From the NCBI GenBank assembly GCA_002025645.1, contig CP018783.1, positions 992,001 to 1,056,000 of the forward strand: a stretch of 64,000 nt of DNA. Reading direction: 5' to 3'. A program made the position numbers and the translations under genes. This stretch comes from Curtobacterium pusillum. GTDB taxonomy: Bacteria; Actinomycetota; Actinomycetes; Actinomycetales; Microbacteriaceae. Of this stretch, positions 43,361 to 51,986 are shown piece after piece. Each line of letters starts with the position of its first letter. The stretch's first letter is position 1. A model generated the notes under the pieces. It was given only the letters and a program-made list of their open reading frames with translations, had not been told where the DNA came from and ran no database searches.

Positions 43361-44650
43361 TCAGCCCGCGATGCGCTCGCGCACGATCGGACCGCGGGGT
43401 TCCGCCGACGCACCGATCGCCCACGCCCCCTCGAGCGACTCCAGCGCCCGCGGGATCCGCGACACGTCGTCGGTGTGCAGGGTCCAGAGGGGCTGTCCCT
43501 CGGTCACCGTGTCACCCGGCTTGACGTGCAGCTCGATGCCGGCACCCGCCTGCACCGGGTCCTGCGCGCGGGCACGACCGGCGCCGAGCCGCCAGGCGGA
43601 CACACCGAACGGCAGGGCGTCCTGCTGGACGAGCACACCCGACGACGGCGCGGTGACGACGTGCTGCTCCCGGGCGACCGGCAACGCGGCGGACGGGTCC
43701 CCGCCCTGCGCCTCGATCATCCGGCGCCAGGTGTCCATCGCCCGGCCGTCGGCCAGCGCCGCGGCCGGGTCGGCGTCCGGCATGCCGGCGAGCGTCAGCA
43801 TCTCCGAGGCCAGTGCCACGGTCAGCGAGACGACGTCGGCGGGCCCGCCACCCTCCAGGACCGAGACCGACTCCCGCACCTCGAGCGCGTTGCCGATCGT
43901 CAGCCCGAGCGGGACCTCCATGTCGGTCAGCAGTGCCGAGGTCTTCACCCCGGCGTCGTTCCCGAGGTCGACCATCGTCTGCGCGAGTTCGCGCGATGCC
44001 TCGTACGTCGGCATGAACGCACCGGACCCGAACTTCACGTCGAGCACGAGCGCCCCGGTGCCCTCCGCGATCTTCTTCGACATGATGCTCGACGCGATGA
44101 GGGGGATGCACTCGACGGTGCCGGTGATGTCCCGCAGGGCGTAGAGCTTCTTGTCCGCCGGCGCCAGCCCGGAGCCGGCGGCGCAGATGACCGCACCCAC
44201 GTCCTCCAGCACCTCGAGGAGCCGCTCGTTCGACAGCGCAGCCTGCCACCCCGGGATGGACTCGAGCTTGTCGAGCGTGCCGCCGGTGTGCCCGAGCCCC
44301 CGGCCGGACAGCTGCGGCACCGCGACGCCGAACGACGCCACGAGGGGCGCGAGCGGCAGCGTGATCTTGTCGCCGACCCCGCCGGTGGAGTGCTTGTCCA
44401 CCGTCGTCTTGCCGAGCGCCCCGAACGACATCCGCTCCCCCGACGCGATCATCGCGAGCGTGAGGTCCTTGACCTCGCGCCGCTCCATCCCGTTCAGGAA
44501 GATCGCCATCGCCATCGCGGCCATCTGCGGGTCCTCGACGTAACCGCGGGTGTACGCGTCGACGAGCCAGTCGACCTCGGCGGTGCTCAGGGCGCCGCCG
44601 GAGCGCTTCGTGCGGATGAGGTCGACGGTGTCGAACGGCTCGACGGCCAT
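43361..44650 (-). CDS. deoA: Thymidine phosphorylase
   Basis: Phosphorolysis of thymidine/deoxyuridine to base and deoxyribose 1-phosphate. 429 residues; alpha domain start VDLIRTKRSGGALS, phosphate site VDKHSTGGVGDKITLPL, LSGRGLGHTGGTLDKLESIPG, and pyrimidine site ITGTVECIPLIASSIMSKKIAEGT. ATG 44650 has AGGAG 8 bases upstream; the open frame upstream reads cdd antisense-strand shadow. It follows cdd by 5 bases, in the transporter operon. Confidence 0.95.
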   Translation of the reverse strand: MAVEPFDTVDLIRTKRSGGALSTAEVDWLVDAYTRGYVEDPQMAAMAMAIFLNGMERREVKDLTLAMIASGERMSFGALGKTTVDKHSTGGVGDKITLPLAPLVASFGVAVPQLSGRGLGHTGGTLDKLESIPGWQAALSNERLLEVLEDVGAVICAAGSGLAPADKKLYALRDITGTVECIPLIASSIMSKKIAEGTGALVLDVKFGSGAFMPTYEASRELAQTMVDLGNDAGVKTSALLTDMEVPLGLTIGNALEVRESVSVLEGGGPADVVSLTVALASEMLTLAGMPDADPAAALADGRAMDTWRRMIEAQGGDPSAALPVAREQHVVTAPSSGVLVQQDALPFGVSAWRLGAGRARAQDPVQAGAGIELHVKPGDTVTEGQPLWTLHTDDVSRIPRALESLEGAWAIGASAEPRGPIVRERIAG

Positions 44651-44655
44651 GTGGA

Positions 44656-45198
44656 TCAGTGCTCCTGCTGGTAGGTGGCGAGGGTGCGCGGCCCGAACGC
44701 GTCGGGCAGGACCTCGTCGATGGTGCGGATGCCGGACACGGTCTCGAGGAGCATGCCCTCGGTCGAGTGCTCGAACAGCAGCTGCCGGCAGCGCCCGCAC
44801 GGCATCAGGGTCGCCCCGTCGCCGTCGACGCACGTGAACGCGACGAGCTTGCCACCGCCCGTCATGTGCAGCTGCGACACGAGCGAGCACTCCGCGCAGA
44901 GCGTCACCCCGTAGCTCGCGTTCTCGACGTTGCAGCCGGACACGATCCGGCCGTCGTCGGTGAGCGCCGCGGCGCCCACCGGGAACGACGAGTACGGCGC
45001 GTAGGCGTGCCGCATCGCGGCCGTCGCTGCGGTCCGCAGGGCGGTCCAGTCCACGTCGTCGGACGGGAGGCTCCCCGCCGGCACGGCCGGAGCGCCGCTG
45101 GCGCGTCGCCCCGGAACCGGCGGCGTGGGCCCAGGGGCGGCGTCCGCAGGGGCGGTGGCGGTGACCGCCTGGTCACCCTGGGCGTTCGTGTGGGTCAT
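44656..45198 (-). CDS. cdd: Cytidine deaminase with N-terminal extension
   Basis: Deaminates (deoxy)cytidine to (deoxy)uridine. The 130-residue core has SSFPVGAAALTDDGRIVSGCNVENAS, then the Zn site ending in GVTLCAECSLVSQL and PCGRCRQLLFEH. The start at ATG 45198, with GGGAGG 8 bases upstream, adds about 45 Ala/Pro/Thr-rich residues absent from most Cdd proteins. The extension is disordered-looking, and no alternative ATG/GTG lies between it and the core. Fits between permease and deoA. Confidence 0.93.
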   Translation of the reverse strand: MTHTNAQGDQAVTATAPADAAPGPTPPVPGRRASGAPAVPAGSLPSDDVDWTALRTAATAAMRHAYAPYSSFPVGAAALTDDGRIVSGCNVENASYGVTLCAECSLVSQLHMTGGGKLVAFTCVDGDGATLMPCGRCRQLLFEHSTEGMLLETVSGIRTIDEVLPDAFGPRTLATYQQEH

Positions 45199-45214
45199 GT
45201 GCCGCGCCTCCCGG

Positions 45215-46504
45215 CTAGCTCTTGATGTACGGCTTGCCGGACGCGGCGGGACCGCGCGACTGCCCGACCAGGCCGGCCACCGCGAAGATCGTCACCACGT
45301 ACGGGAGCATCAGCAGGAACTCGCTCGGGACGGGCGAGTTGATCGCCCCGAGGGTGTTCTGCAGGTTCGACGCGAAGCCGAACAGCAGCGCCGCGAGCGT
45401 GGCCTTGATCGGGTCCCACCGGCCGAAGATGACGGCGGCGAGGGCGATGTAGCCGGCGCCGGCGGTCATGTCCTTGGTGAACGGTCCGACGGCGTCGAGC
45501 GTGAAGTACGCACCACCGAGGCCCGCGATCGCACCCGCGAGGGACACGTTCCAGAACCGCGTGCTCGTGACGTTGATGCCCACCGTGTCGGCCGCCTGCG
45601 GGTGCTCGCCGACCGCGCGGAGGCGGAGGCCCCAGCGGGTCTTGAACAGCGCGAAGGTGACGACGGCGACCGCGATGTAGGCCAGGTAGACGACGACGGT
45701 CTGCTCGAAGAACACCGGACCGATGACCGGGATCTGGTGGAGCAGCGGGATCTCGATCTTCGGGAAGCGCACACCGACGTTCAGCGTGGTCTCGTTCGGC
45801 GAGAGCACCTGCGAGTACAGGAAGCCGGTCAGGCCGGAGATGAAGGCGTTGATGACGACACCGACGATGACCTGGTCGACCAGGTACTTGATGCTGAACG
45901 CCGCGAGGATGAACGACACCAGCACACCGGCGACGAGCGCACCGACGAGGCCGACCCACGGCGAGCCCGTCAGCGACGCGATGAGCGCCGAGGTGAACGC
46001 ACCCGCGAGGAACTGGCCCTCGATCGCGATGTTCACGACGCCGACGCGCTCGGAGATGACACCGCCGAGCGCACCGAACACCAGCGGGACGCTGAGACCC
46101 AGCGCACCGACCAGCAGACCGGGCAGCGGGACGGTGGCGCCGGCGGCGGCCCACGTCAGGAAGCCGACGACGAACACGATCGCGAACACCGACGTGACCC
46201 AGAGCGGGACGCGTCGGAACGCACGGACCTCGACGAAGGCGTAGACCGTGGCGATCGCCAGCAGGACGACCACGACGTACCCGGTCGGACCGGCGGCCAG
46301 CGGGACGTCCGGCAGGGCGAAGAAGTCGCCGCCGTTCGCCAGGCGGAACGTCGTCGTGCCCGTGCGGTGCAGCAGGACGAAGAACACGAGCGCGAGCACC
46401 GTGAAGACGGCGTACCCGATCGGGAGCTTCCAGCTGCGGGTGGTCTCGACCGGACGGTCGGTGAGGGGCGACGCGGGCGTCGCGGTGGGGCTGAGGGTGC
46501 TCAC
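45215..46504 (-). CDS. Nucleoside ABC transporter permease (second)
   Basis: A 429-residue BPD_transp_2 family permease of the BmpA-type (nucleoside/basic membrane protein) uptake system. About nine TM helices; motifs PLVFGALGGVISERVGVVNIAIEGQFL and GVGEHPQAADTVGINV-like segment (VGEHPQAADTVGINV) typical of YufQ/NupQ permeases. GTG 46504 overlaps the stop of the first permease (GTGA). The open frame upstream is shadow. Works with the other permease, ATPase and lipoprotein. Confidence 0.9.
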   Translation of the reverse strand: MSTLSPTATPASPLTDRPVETTRSWKLPIGYAVFTVLALVFFVLLHRTGTTTFRLANGGDFFALPDVPLAAGPTGYVVVVLLAIATVYAFVEVRAFRRVPLWVTSVFAIVFVVGFLTWAAAGATVPLPGLLVGALGLSVPLVFGALGGVISERVGVVNIAIEGQFLAGAFTSALIASLTGSPWVGLVGALVAGVLVSFILAAFSIKYLVDQVIVGVVINAFISGLTGFLYSQVLSPNETTLNVGVRFPKIEIPLLHQIPVIGPVFFEQTVVVYLAYIAVAVVTFALFKTRWGLRLRAVGEHPQAADTVGINVTSTRFWNVSLAGAIAGLGGAYFTLDAVGPFTKDMTAGAGYIALAAVIFGRWDPIKATLAALLFGFASNLQNTLGAINSPVPSEFLLMLPYVVTIFAVAGLVGQSRGPAASGKPYIKS

Positions 46505-47838
46505 GCGGCGACCGCCTTCTTGCTGTTCTTCGTGCTGACGCGACGGCGTGCACCCGGCTGCGGGATCCGGAAGATCGCGCGGACGAGCGGCGGGGCCGCG
46601 ATGAAGAGGACGATGAGGGCCTGGATGACGCCCACGATGTCGATCGGGATGCCGTTCGCGGCCTGCATGGCGTAGCCGCCGTTCTTCAGCACGCCGAACA
46701 GGATCGCCGCCCAGAACACGCCCCACGGCTTCGAGCGACCGAGGAGCGCCACGGTGATGGCGTCGAAGCCGATGCCGGCGTCGATGCCCGAGGTGAACCC
46801 GGTCGTGACCGCGCCCTGCACCTGGTACGCACCGGCGATGCCGACGAGGGCACCGGAGATGACGAGCACCCAGATGGTCAGGGAGGGCACGCTCATGCCG
46901 GCGACGCGCGCCGCACGGGGGTTCTCACCGATCGTGCGGAACCGGAAGCCGAGCGACGACTTGTTGACGAGCCACCACACGACGACGACCGCGATGATCG
47001 CCACGACGAAGCCGAGGTCGATGCCGTACCGGGCCCCGAAGAGCGACGGGAGCACCGCGCTCTCCTTGGTCGCGGGCGAGATCGGGTTCGTGCTGCCCGG
47101 CGCCTGCAGGAGCCCTGGGGTGCGGAGCAGGTAGCTCACCAGGTACAGCGCGACGTAGTTGAGCATGATCGTGACGATCACCTCGTGCGCACCGGTGCGG
47201 GCCTTGAGCACGCCGACGATGCCGCCCCAGACCGCGCCGCCGACGATGCCGGCGACGATGGTGAGCGGGATGTGGATCGCGGCGGGCAGGTCGAACGAGA
47301 ACCCGACCCAGCCGGCGGCCGCAGCGCCCATCAGGATCTGCCCCTGGCCGCCGATGTTGAACAGGCCGGCGCGGAACGCCAGGGCGACGCCGAGGCCCGC
47401 GGCGACGAGCGGCACCGCGTAGTCGACCGAGCGGGTGAGCGGCACGATGGCCTGCTGGAAGCTCGTGGCGCCGAAGTTGAAGACGGACCCCTCGAACAGC
47501 GAGGCGTAGGAGCCGCCCACCGCGGTGCCGATCGCACGGAGCGTGTCGACGGGGCGGGCGAAGAAGTAGCCCGCGGCCGCGCGGACGTTCTCGTCGGTGA
47601 TCGCGATGAGGATGCCGCACGCGACGAGCGCGAGGACGACGGCGAGCACCGTGACGAGGGCTGAGCCGTTCAGGATGCCCTGGAGGGCGGCGTGCCAGCG
47701 GTCGTCGCCGTTGCGGCGCTCGGTGTCCTCGGCGGAGTCCGTCATGAGGTGCGGGGTGGACTCGACGTCCTGCAGGCGGTCGTCGGTCAGCGGGGCCTCG
47801 GCCTGCGGCTGCGTGTTGTCTGGCGTGGGGGTGCTCAC
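46501..47838 (-). CDS. Nucleoside ABC transporter permease (first)
   Basis: A 445-residue permease with about ten TM helices and an acidic 45-residue cytoplasmic head. AFRAGLFNIGGQGQILMGAAAAGWVGF and TIGENPRAARVAGMSVP match YufP/NupP-type permeases that pair with the second one. GTG 47838 overlaps the ATPase stop (GTGA). Coupled with its neighbours for balanced assembly. Confidence 0.9.
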   Translation of the reverse strand: MSTPTPDNTQPQAEAPLTDDRLQDVESTPHLMTDSAEDTERRNGDDRWHAALQGILNGSALVTVLAVVLALVACGILIAITDENVRAAAGYFFARPVDTLRAIGTAVGGSYASLFEGSVFNFGATSFQQAIVPLTRSVDYAVPLVAAGLGVALAFRAGLFNIGGQGQILMGAAAAGWVGFSFDLPAAIHIPLTIVAGIVGGAVWGGIVGVLKARTGAHEVIVTIMLNYVALYLVSYLLRTPGLLQAPGSTNPISPATKESAVLPSLFGARYGIDLGFVVAIIAVVVVWWLVNKSSLGFRFRTIGENPRAARVAGMSVPSLTIWVLVISGALVGIAGAYQVQGAVTTGFTSGIDAGIGFDAITVALLGRSKPWGVFWAAILFGVLKNGGYAMQAANGIPIDIVGVIQALIVLFIAAPPLVRAIFRIPQPGARRRVSTKNSKKAVAA

Positions 47839-49355
47839 GCTGCCAGCTCCGTTCCTTCGGGAAGCTCCCCGGCCATCATCAGGCCGAGGACGTCGCGCGG
47901 AGTGTCCGCGGGGACGATGCCGACGATCCCGCCGCGGTACATCACGGCGATCCGGTCGGCGAGCGCCACGACCTCGTCGAGCTCCGTGGAGACGACGATG
48001 ACCGGGACGCCGGTGTCGCGGGTCGCGACGATGCGCTTGTGCACGAATTCGATCGACCCGACGTCGATGCCGCGCGTGGGCTGTGCCGCGACGAAGAGCC
48101 GCAGGTCACGGCTCAGTTCGCGGGCGAGGACGATCTTCTGCTGGTTGCCGCCGGACAGGCGCCCCGCAGCCGTGGTGCGACCGGGTGTGCGGATGTCGAA
48201 CTCGGCGATCTTCTCGTCGGCGAACGCGTCGCGCTCCGCCGAGCGGATGGTGCCGGCGCGGACGAACTCGGCGTGGTCGGCGCGGTCGAGCATGAGGTTC
48301 TCGGCGATGGTGAACTCGCCGACGAGCCCGTCCTCCTTGCGGTCCTCGGGCACGAAGCCCACGCCCGCGTCGAGGATCTGCTTGACGCTGCGGCCGGTGA
48401 GCTCCCGACCGTCGAGCGTGACCCGACCGCCGTGCACGGCCTCGAGGCCGAGGATCGCCTCGGTGAGCTCGGTCTGGCCGTTGCCCTGGACCCCGGCGAT
48501 CGCGAGGATCTCGCCCCGGCGGACGCTGAACGAGACGTCGTCGACGAGCACGATGCCGTTCGGGTCGGTGACGGTGAGGCCGTTCACGACGAGGGCGTCC
48601 TCGCCCCCGGTCGCCGGCGTCTTGTCGACGACGAGCGACACCGCGCGGCCGACCATGAGCGCCGCCAGCTCGTTGTTCGTCGCGGTGGGCGATGCCTCGC
48701 CGACGACCTTGCCGAGCCGAATCACGGTGATGCGGTCGGCGACTGCGCGGACCTCGCGGAGCTTGTGGGTGATGAAGACGATCGCGGTGCCCGCCTCGCG
48801 GAGCTGCCGCATGATGCCCATCAGCTCGTCGGTCTCCTGCGGGGTGAGGACGGCCGTCGGCTCGTCGAACACCAGCACCTTCGCGTCGCGGGACAGCGCC
48901 TTGATGATCTCGACGCGCTGCTGCACGCCGACGGGGAGGTCCTCGACCTTGGCGTCGGGGTCGACGTCGAACCCGAAGCGCTCGGAGATCTCCCGCACGC
49001 GCTTGCGGGCGCCCGCCAGGTCGAGCCGGCCGCCGAACGTGGTCTGCTCCTGGCCGAGCATGACGTTCTCGGCGACGGTGAACACGGGGACGAGCATGAA
49101 GTGCTGGTGCACCATGCCGATGCCGGCGCGCATGGCGTCGCCGGGGCCGTCGAAGTCCTGGACGACGTCGTCGAGGAGGATCTCGCCCTCCTCCGCCTGG
49201 TAGAGGCCGTACAGGACGTTCATCAGGGTGGACTTGCCGGCGCCGTTCTCCCCGAGGAGGCAGTGGACCTCACCCGGCTCGACGGTGAGCGAGATGTGGT
49301 CGTTGGCGACGAGGGGGCCGAACCGCTTCGTGATGCCGCGGAGTTCGAGCTTCAT
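47835..49355 (-). CDS. Nucleoside ABC transporter ATPase, two NBDs
   Basis: A 506-residue protein with two ATPase domains (YufO/NupO, RbsA-like). NBD1: Walker A GENGAGKSTLMNVLYG and signature LPVGVQQRVEIIKALSR with FDEPTAVLT. NBD2: degenerate Walker A GVQGNGQTEL and signature LSGGNQQKIVLARELSR. ATG 49355 starts KLELRGITKRFGPLVAND; the short open frame upstream has no features. It lies downstream of bmpA, separated by a hairpin at 49401-49435. Confidence 0.93.
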   Translation of the reverse strand: MKLELRGITKRFGPLVANDHISLTVEPGEVHCLLGENGAGKSTLMNVLYGLYQAEEGEILLDDVVQDFDGPGDAMRAGIGMVHQHFMLVPVFTVAENVMLGQEQTTFGGRLDLAGARKRVREISERFGFDVDPDAKVEDLPVGVQQRVEIIKALSRDAKVLVFDEPTAVLTPQETDELMGIMRQLREAGTAIVFITHKLREVRAVADRITVIRLGKVVGEASPTATNNELAALMVGRAVSLVVDKTPATGGEDALVVNGLTVTDPNGIVLVDDVSFSVRRGEILAIAGVQGNGQTELTEAILGLEAVHGGRVTLDGRELTGRSVKQILDAGVGFVPEDRKEDGLVGEFTIAENLMLDRADHAEFVRAGTIRSAERDAFADEKIAEFDIRTPGRTTAAGRLSGGNQQKIVLARELSRDLRLFVAAQPTRGIDVGSIEFVHKRIVATRDTGVPVIVVSTELDEVVALADRIAVMYRGGIVGIVPADTPRDVLGLMMAGELPEGTELAA

Positions 49356-49400
49356 GTTCGGGAGTCTATTTCTGTCTCGCGCGCGCCACACGGCGCACGA

Positions 49401-49435
49401 GAACGCGGGCGAGGGATGTTCCCCCGCCCGCGTTC
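49401..49435 (-). terminator. Hairpin between bmpA and the transporter ATPase
   Basis: Eleven-base arms (GAACGCGGGCG / complement) with a 13-base loop just beyond the bmpA stop at 49442. It may attenuate read-through so that more lipoprotein than ATPase is made. Confidence 0.6.
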
Positions 49436-49441
49436 ATCGGG

Positions 49442-50506
49442 TTAGGACTGCGTCTTGACCTTGATCGAGCCGTCGATGATGCCCGCCTTGATCGTGTCGA
49501 GCTCCTTCGTCAGGCCCTTGTCGACCTTGTCGGCGAAGTCGTGGAACGGTGCGATGCCGACACCGTCGTTCTTCAGCGTGCCGACGTACGGCTCGTTGGA
49601 GAACTTCTTGTCCGCGGCCTGCTCGACGACGTCCTTCGTGGCGGGGCGCATGCCCTTCTCCACCGAGGTGAAGGCGATGTCCTTGTACCGGGGGTCGGCC
49701 TCGTACAGGTCGCTGTCCGCACCGATCAGGACCGAACCGTTGTCGGCGTCCTTGATGGCCTCGGCAGCGGACTGGTAGATCGGGCCACCGACGGGCAGGA
49801 TCACGTCGGCGTCCTGGTCGATGAGGGTCTGCGCGACGGCCTTGGCCTGCGTGCCGGCCTCGAAGCCACCCGTGAACGAGCCCTTGCCGGTGTCGACGTT
49901 CCAGCCGACGACCTTGACGTCCTTCGACTTCTGCTCGTTGTAGTACTTCACGCCGTCCGCGAAGCCGTCCATGAAGATGGTGACGGTCGGGATCTGCATG
50001 CCACCGAAGGTGCCGACGACGCCGGACTTCGAGTAGGACGCGGCCGCGTAGCCGGCGAGGAAGGCCGCCTGCGAGGTGTCGAAGGTGATCGGCTTGACGT
50101 TCTTCGCGTCGATCGAGTTGTCGTCGATGATCGCGAAGTCCGTGTCGGGGTTCTCCGCAGCCTGCTTCTTCGTGGCGTCGGCGAGGTTGAACCCGACGGT
50201 GACGATGAGGTTGCAGTTCTGGCCGACGAGCTGCTGGATGTTCGAGTCGTAGACGGTCGCGTCCTTCGACTCGGCCTTCTTGTAGGTGGCGCCGAGGTCC
50301 TTCGCGGCGTCGACCATGCCCTCGTAGCCGAGCTGGTTGAACGACTTGTCGTCGAAGCCACCGGCGTCGGACACCATGCAGGGGCGGAAGCTGGTCTTGT
50401 TGGCGGACGCGGTGTCGGACGGTGCGGCCGAGCAACCAGCGAGGACGGCGACGGTGCCGGCGAGCGCGAGAGTGCTCAGCAGGACCTGACGGGTACGAGA
50501 TGTCAC
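49442..50506 (-). CDS. bmpA: BmpA-family nucleoside-binding lipoprotein
   Basis: Extracellular solute-binding lipoprotein of the nucleoside importer, 354 residues. GTG 50506 with GGAGGAA 8 bases upstream opens a signal peptide ending in the lipobox VAVLAGC (Cys 25). Mature part: PCMVSDAGGFDDKSFNQLGYEGM, then LIVTVGFNLAD, DTSQAAFLAGYAAASYSKSG and VGGPIYQSAAEAIKD, characteristic of Bmp/PnrA/Med proteins. First gene of the five-gene import and salvage operon. Binding specificity inferred from family and neighbours. Confidence 0.93.
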   Translation of the reverse strand: MTSRTRQVLLSTLALAGTVAVLAGCSAAPSDTASANKTSFRPCMVSDAGGFDDKSFNQLGYEGMVDAAKDLGATYKKAESKDATVYDSNIQQLVGQNCNLIVTVGFNLADATKKQAAENPDTDFAIIDDNSIDAKNVKPITFDTSQAAFLAGYAAASYSKSGVVGTFGGMQIPTVTIFMDGFADGVKYYNEQKSKDVKVVGWNVDTGKGSFTGGFEAGTQAKAVAQTLIDQDADVILPVGGPIYQSAAEAIKDADNGSVLIGADSDLYEADPRYKDIAFTSVEKGMRPATKDVVEQAADKKFSNEPYVGTLKNDGVGIAPFHDFADKVDKGLTKELDTIKAGIIDGSIKVKTQS

Positions 50507-50715
50507 GGGTGGGTTCCTCCGGGGAGCGTGCCCGGACCACGTGCGTTCCGGGCGATCGTGGCGACAGTACACGACCGCCCGGCCGGTACAGAACGCCCTC
50601 GGAGGGGTCTGTGGATCAGTTACGGGATCGCGACCGCGCGGAAACGCGCCCGTAACGCGAAGTCACCGTTCCGCCCCCAGTTCTGGGGACGTCAAGCGCT
50701 TTTCGTGGTGGAGCG

Positions 50716-51831
50716 CTACAGGACGTCGCCCCGACCACTGATCTTCAGTGCATCCACCACACCCTTGACCCGCTGGGCGTTCGCACTGGTGGTCACGAGC
50801 AGGGCGTCGGGGGTGTCCACGACGACGATGTCCTCCACCCCGATGAGCGAGATGAGCCGCTGGCTGTGCGAGACGACGATGCCGCTCGACGAGTCCGCGA
50901 GGATGCGGGCACCGTCACCGAGCACGGCGAGGTTGTTCGCCCGGCCGCCGGACTGCAGCTTCGCCAGGGACGCGAAGTCCCCGACGTCGTCCCAGTCGAA
51001 GTCGCCGGGGATGACGGCCATGCGACCGGCGGCGGCGGCCGGCTCGGCGACCGTGTAGTCGATGGCGATCTTCTCGAGGTTCGGCCACACCGCGTCGACG
51101 ACAGCACCGCGAGCGGAGGTGTCCCACGCATCGGCCAGTTCCTCGAGCCCGGCGAGCAGTTCTGGCTTCGTCCGGCCGATCTCGGCGAGCAGGACGTCGG
51201 CGCGGGCGATGAACATGCCGGCGTTCCAGAGGTACGTGCCCTGGTCGACGTACGAGCGTGCGGTGTCGAGGTCCGGCTTCTCGACGAAGGACCGGACGGC
51301 GTGTGCGGTCGGGGCGCCCTCGATGCCGATGGTGTCGCCGTGCGCGTGGATGTACCCGAAGCCGATCGCGGGCTCGGTCGGCGTGATGCCGATGGTCGTG
51401 ACGTACCCGGCGCGGGCGGCGGCGACGGCCTCGCGCACCGACCGGCGGAAGCCGCGGGCGTCGCCGATGACGTGGTCGGCGGCGAACGACCCGACGACGA
51501 CGTCCGGTTCGCGGCGGACGAGGATCGCCGCGGCGAGGCCGATGGCCGCCGTGGAGTCCTTCGGCTCGCTCTCGAGCACGACGTTGTGGTCCGCGACGCC
51601 GGGCAGCTGCGACTCGACGGCGACGCGGTGGGCGCGGCCCGTGACGACCATGATCCGCTGGTCACCGGCGAGCGGCGCGAGCCGGTCCCACGTCTGCCGG
51701 AGCAGCGAGGTGCCGGAGCCGGTCAGGTCGTGCAGGAACTTGGGTGCGTCCGCGCGCGACAACGGCCACAGTCGCGATCCGATCCCGCCGGCGGGGATGA
51801 TCGCGTAGAAGTCCTCGAGTGCGTCTGCCAC
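50716..51831 (-). CDS. manC: Mannose-1-phosphate guanylyltransferase
   Basis: Makes GDP-mannose from GTP and mannose 1-phosphate. 371 residues of nucleotidyltransferase fold: AIIPAGGIGSRLWPLSRADAP (catalytic N-terminal motif), VVGSFAADHVIGD, GFGYIHA, FVEKPDLDTA, NAGMFIARAD and the IDYTVAE and DFDWDDVGDF elements. It lacks the C-terminal isomerase domain of bifunctional ManC/ManA. GTG 51831 with TACGGT 6 bases upstream, so leaderless; an in-frame ATG upstream is not needed. Divergent from a mannosyltransferase-like gene. Confidence 0.93.
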   Translation of the reverse strand: MADALEDFYAIIPAGGIGSRLWPLSRADAPKFLHDLTGSGTSLLRQTWDRLAPLAGDQRIMVVTGRAHRVAVESQLPGVADHNVVLESEPKDSTAAIGLAAAILVRREPDVVVGSFAADHVIGDARGFRRSVREAVAAARAGYVTTIGITPTEPAIGFGYIHAHGDTIGIEGAPTAHAVRSFVEKPDLDTARSYVDQGTYLWNAGMFIARADVLLAEIGRTKPELLAGLEELADAWDTSARGAVVDAVWPNLEKIAIDYTVAEPAAAAGRMAVIPGDFDWDDVGDFASLAKLQSGGRANNLAVLGDGARILADSSSGIVVSHSQRLISLIGVEDIVVVDTPDALLVTTSANAQRVKGVVDALKISGRGDVL

Positions 51832-51837
51832 GTGCTC

Positions 51838-51843
51838 ACCGTA
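51838..51843 (-). promoter_or_regulatory. -10 box of leaderless manC promoter
   Basis: TACGGT on the minus strand, 6 bases before the manC GTG. No ribosome-binding site. Confidence 0.45.
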
Positions 51844-51986
51844 CCGGTGCGGCACCGTGCGACCTGGGTGCTTCCCGCACGCTTCCCGCATGCGGTCACC
51901 CGCACGGCCTGTTCACCCCGTGCGCGCGTCCCGTTCACGTCGACGGCCCCGCGGGGACACACCCCGCGCGGACCATGGGCCGTGCC

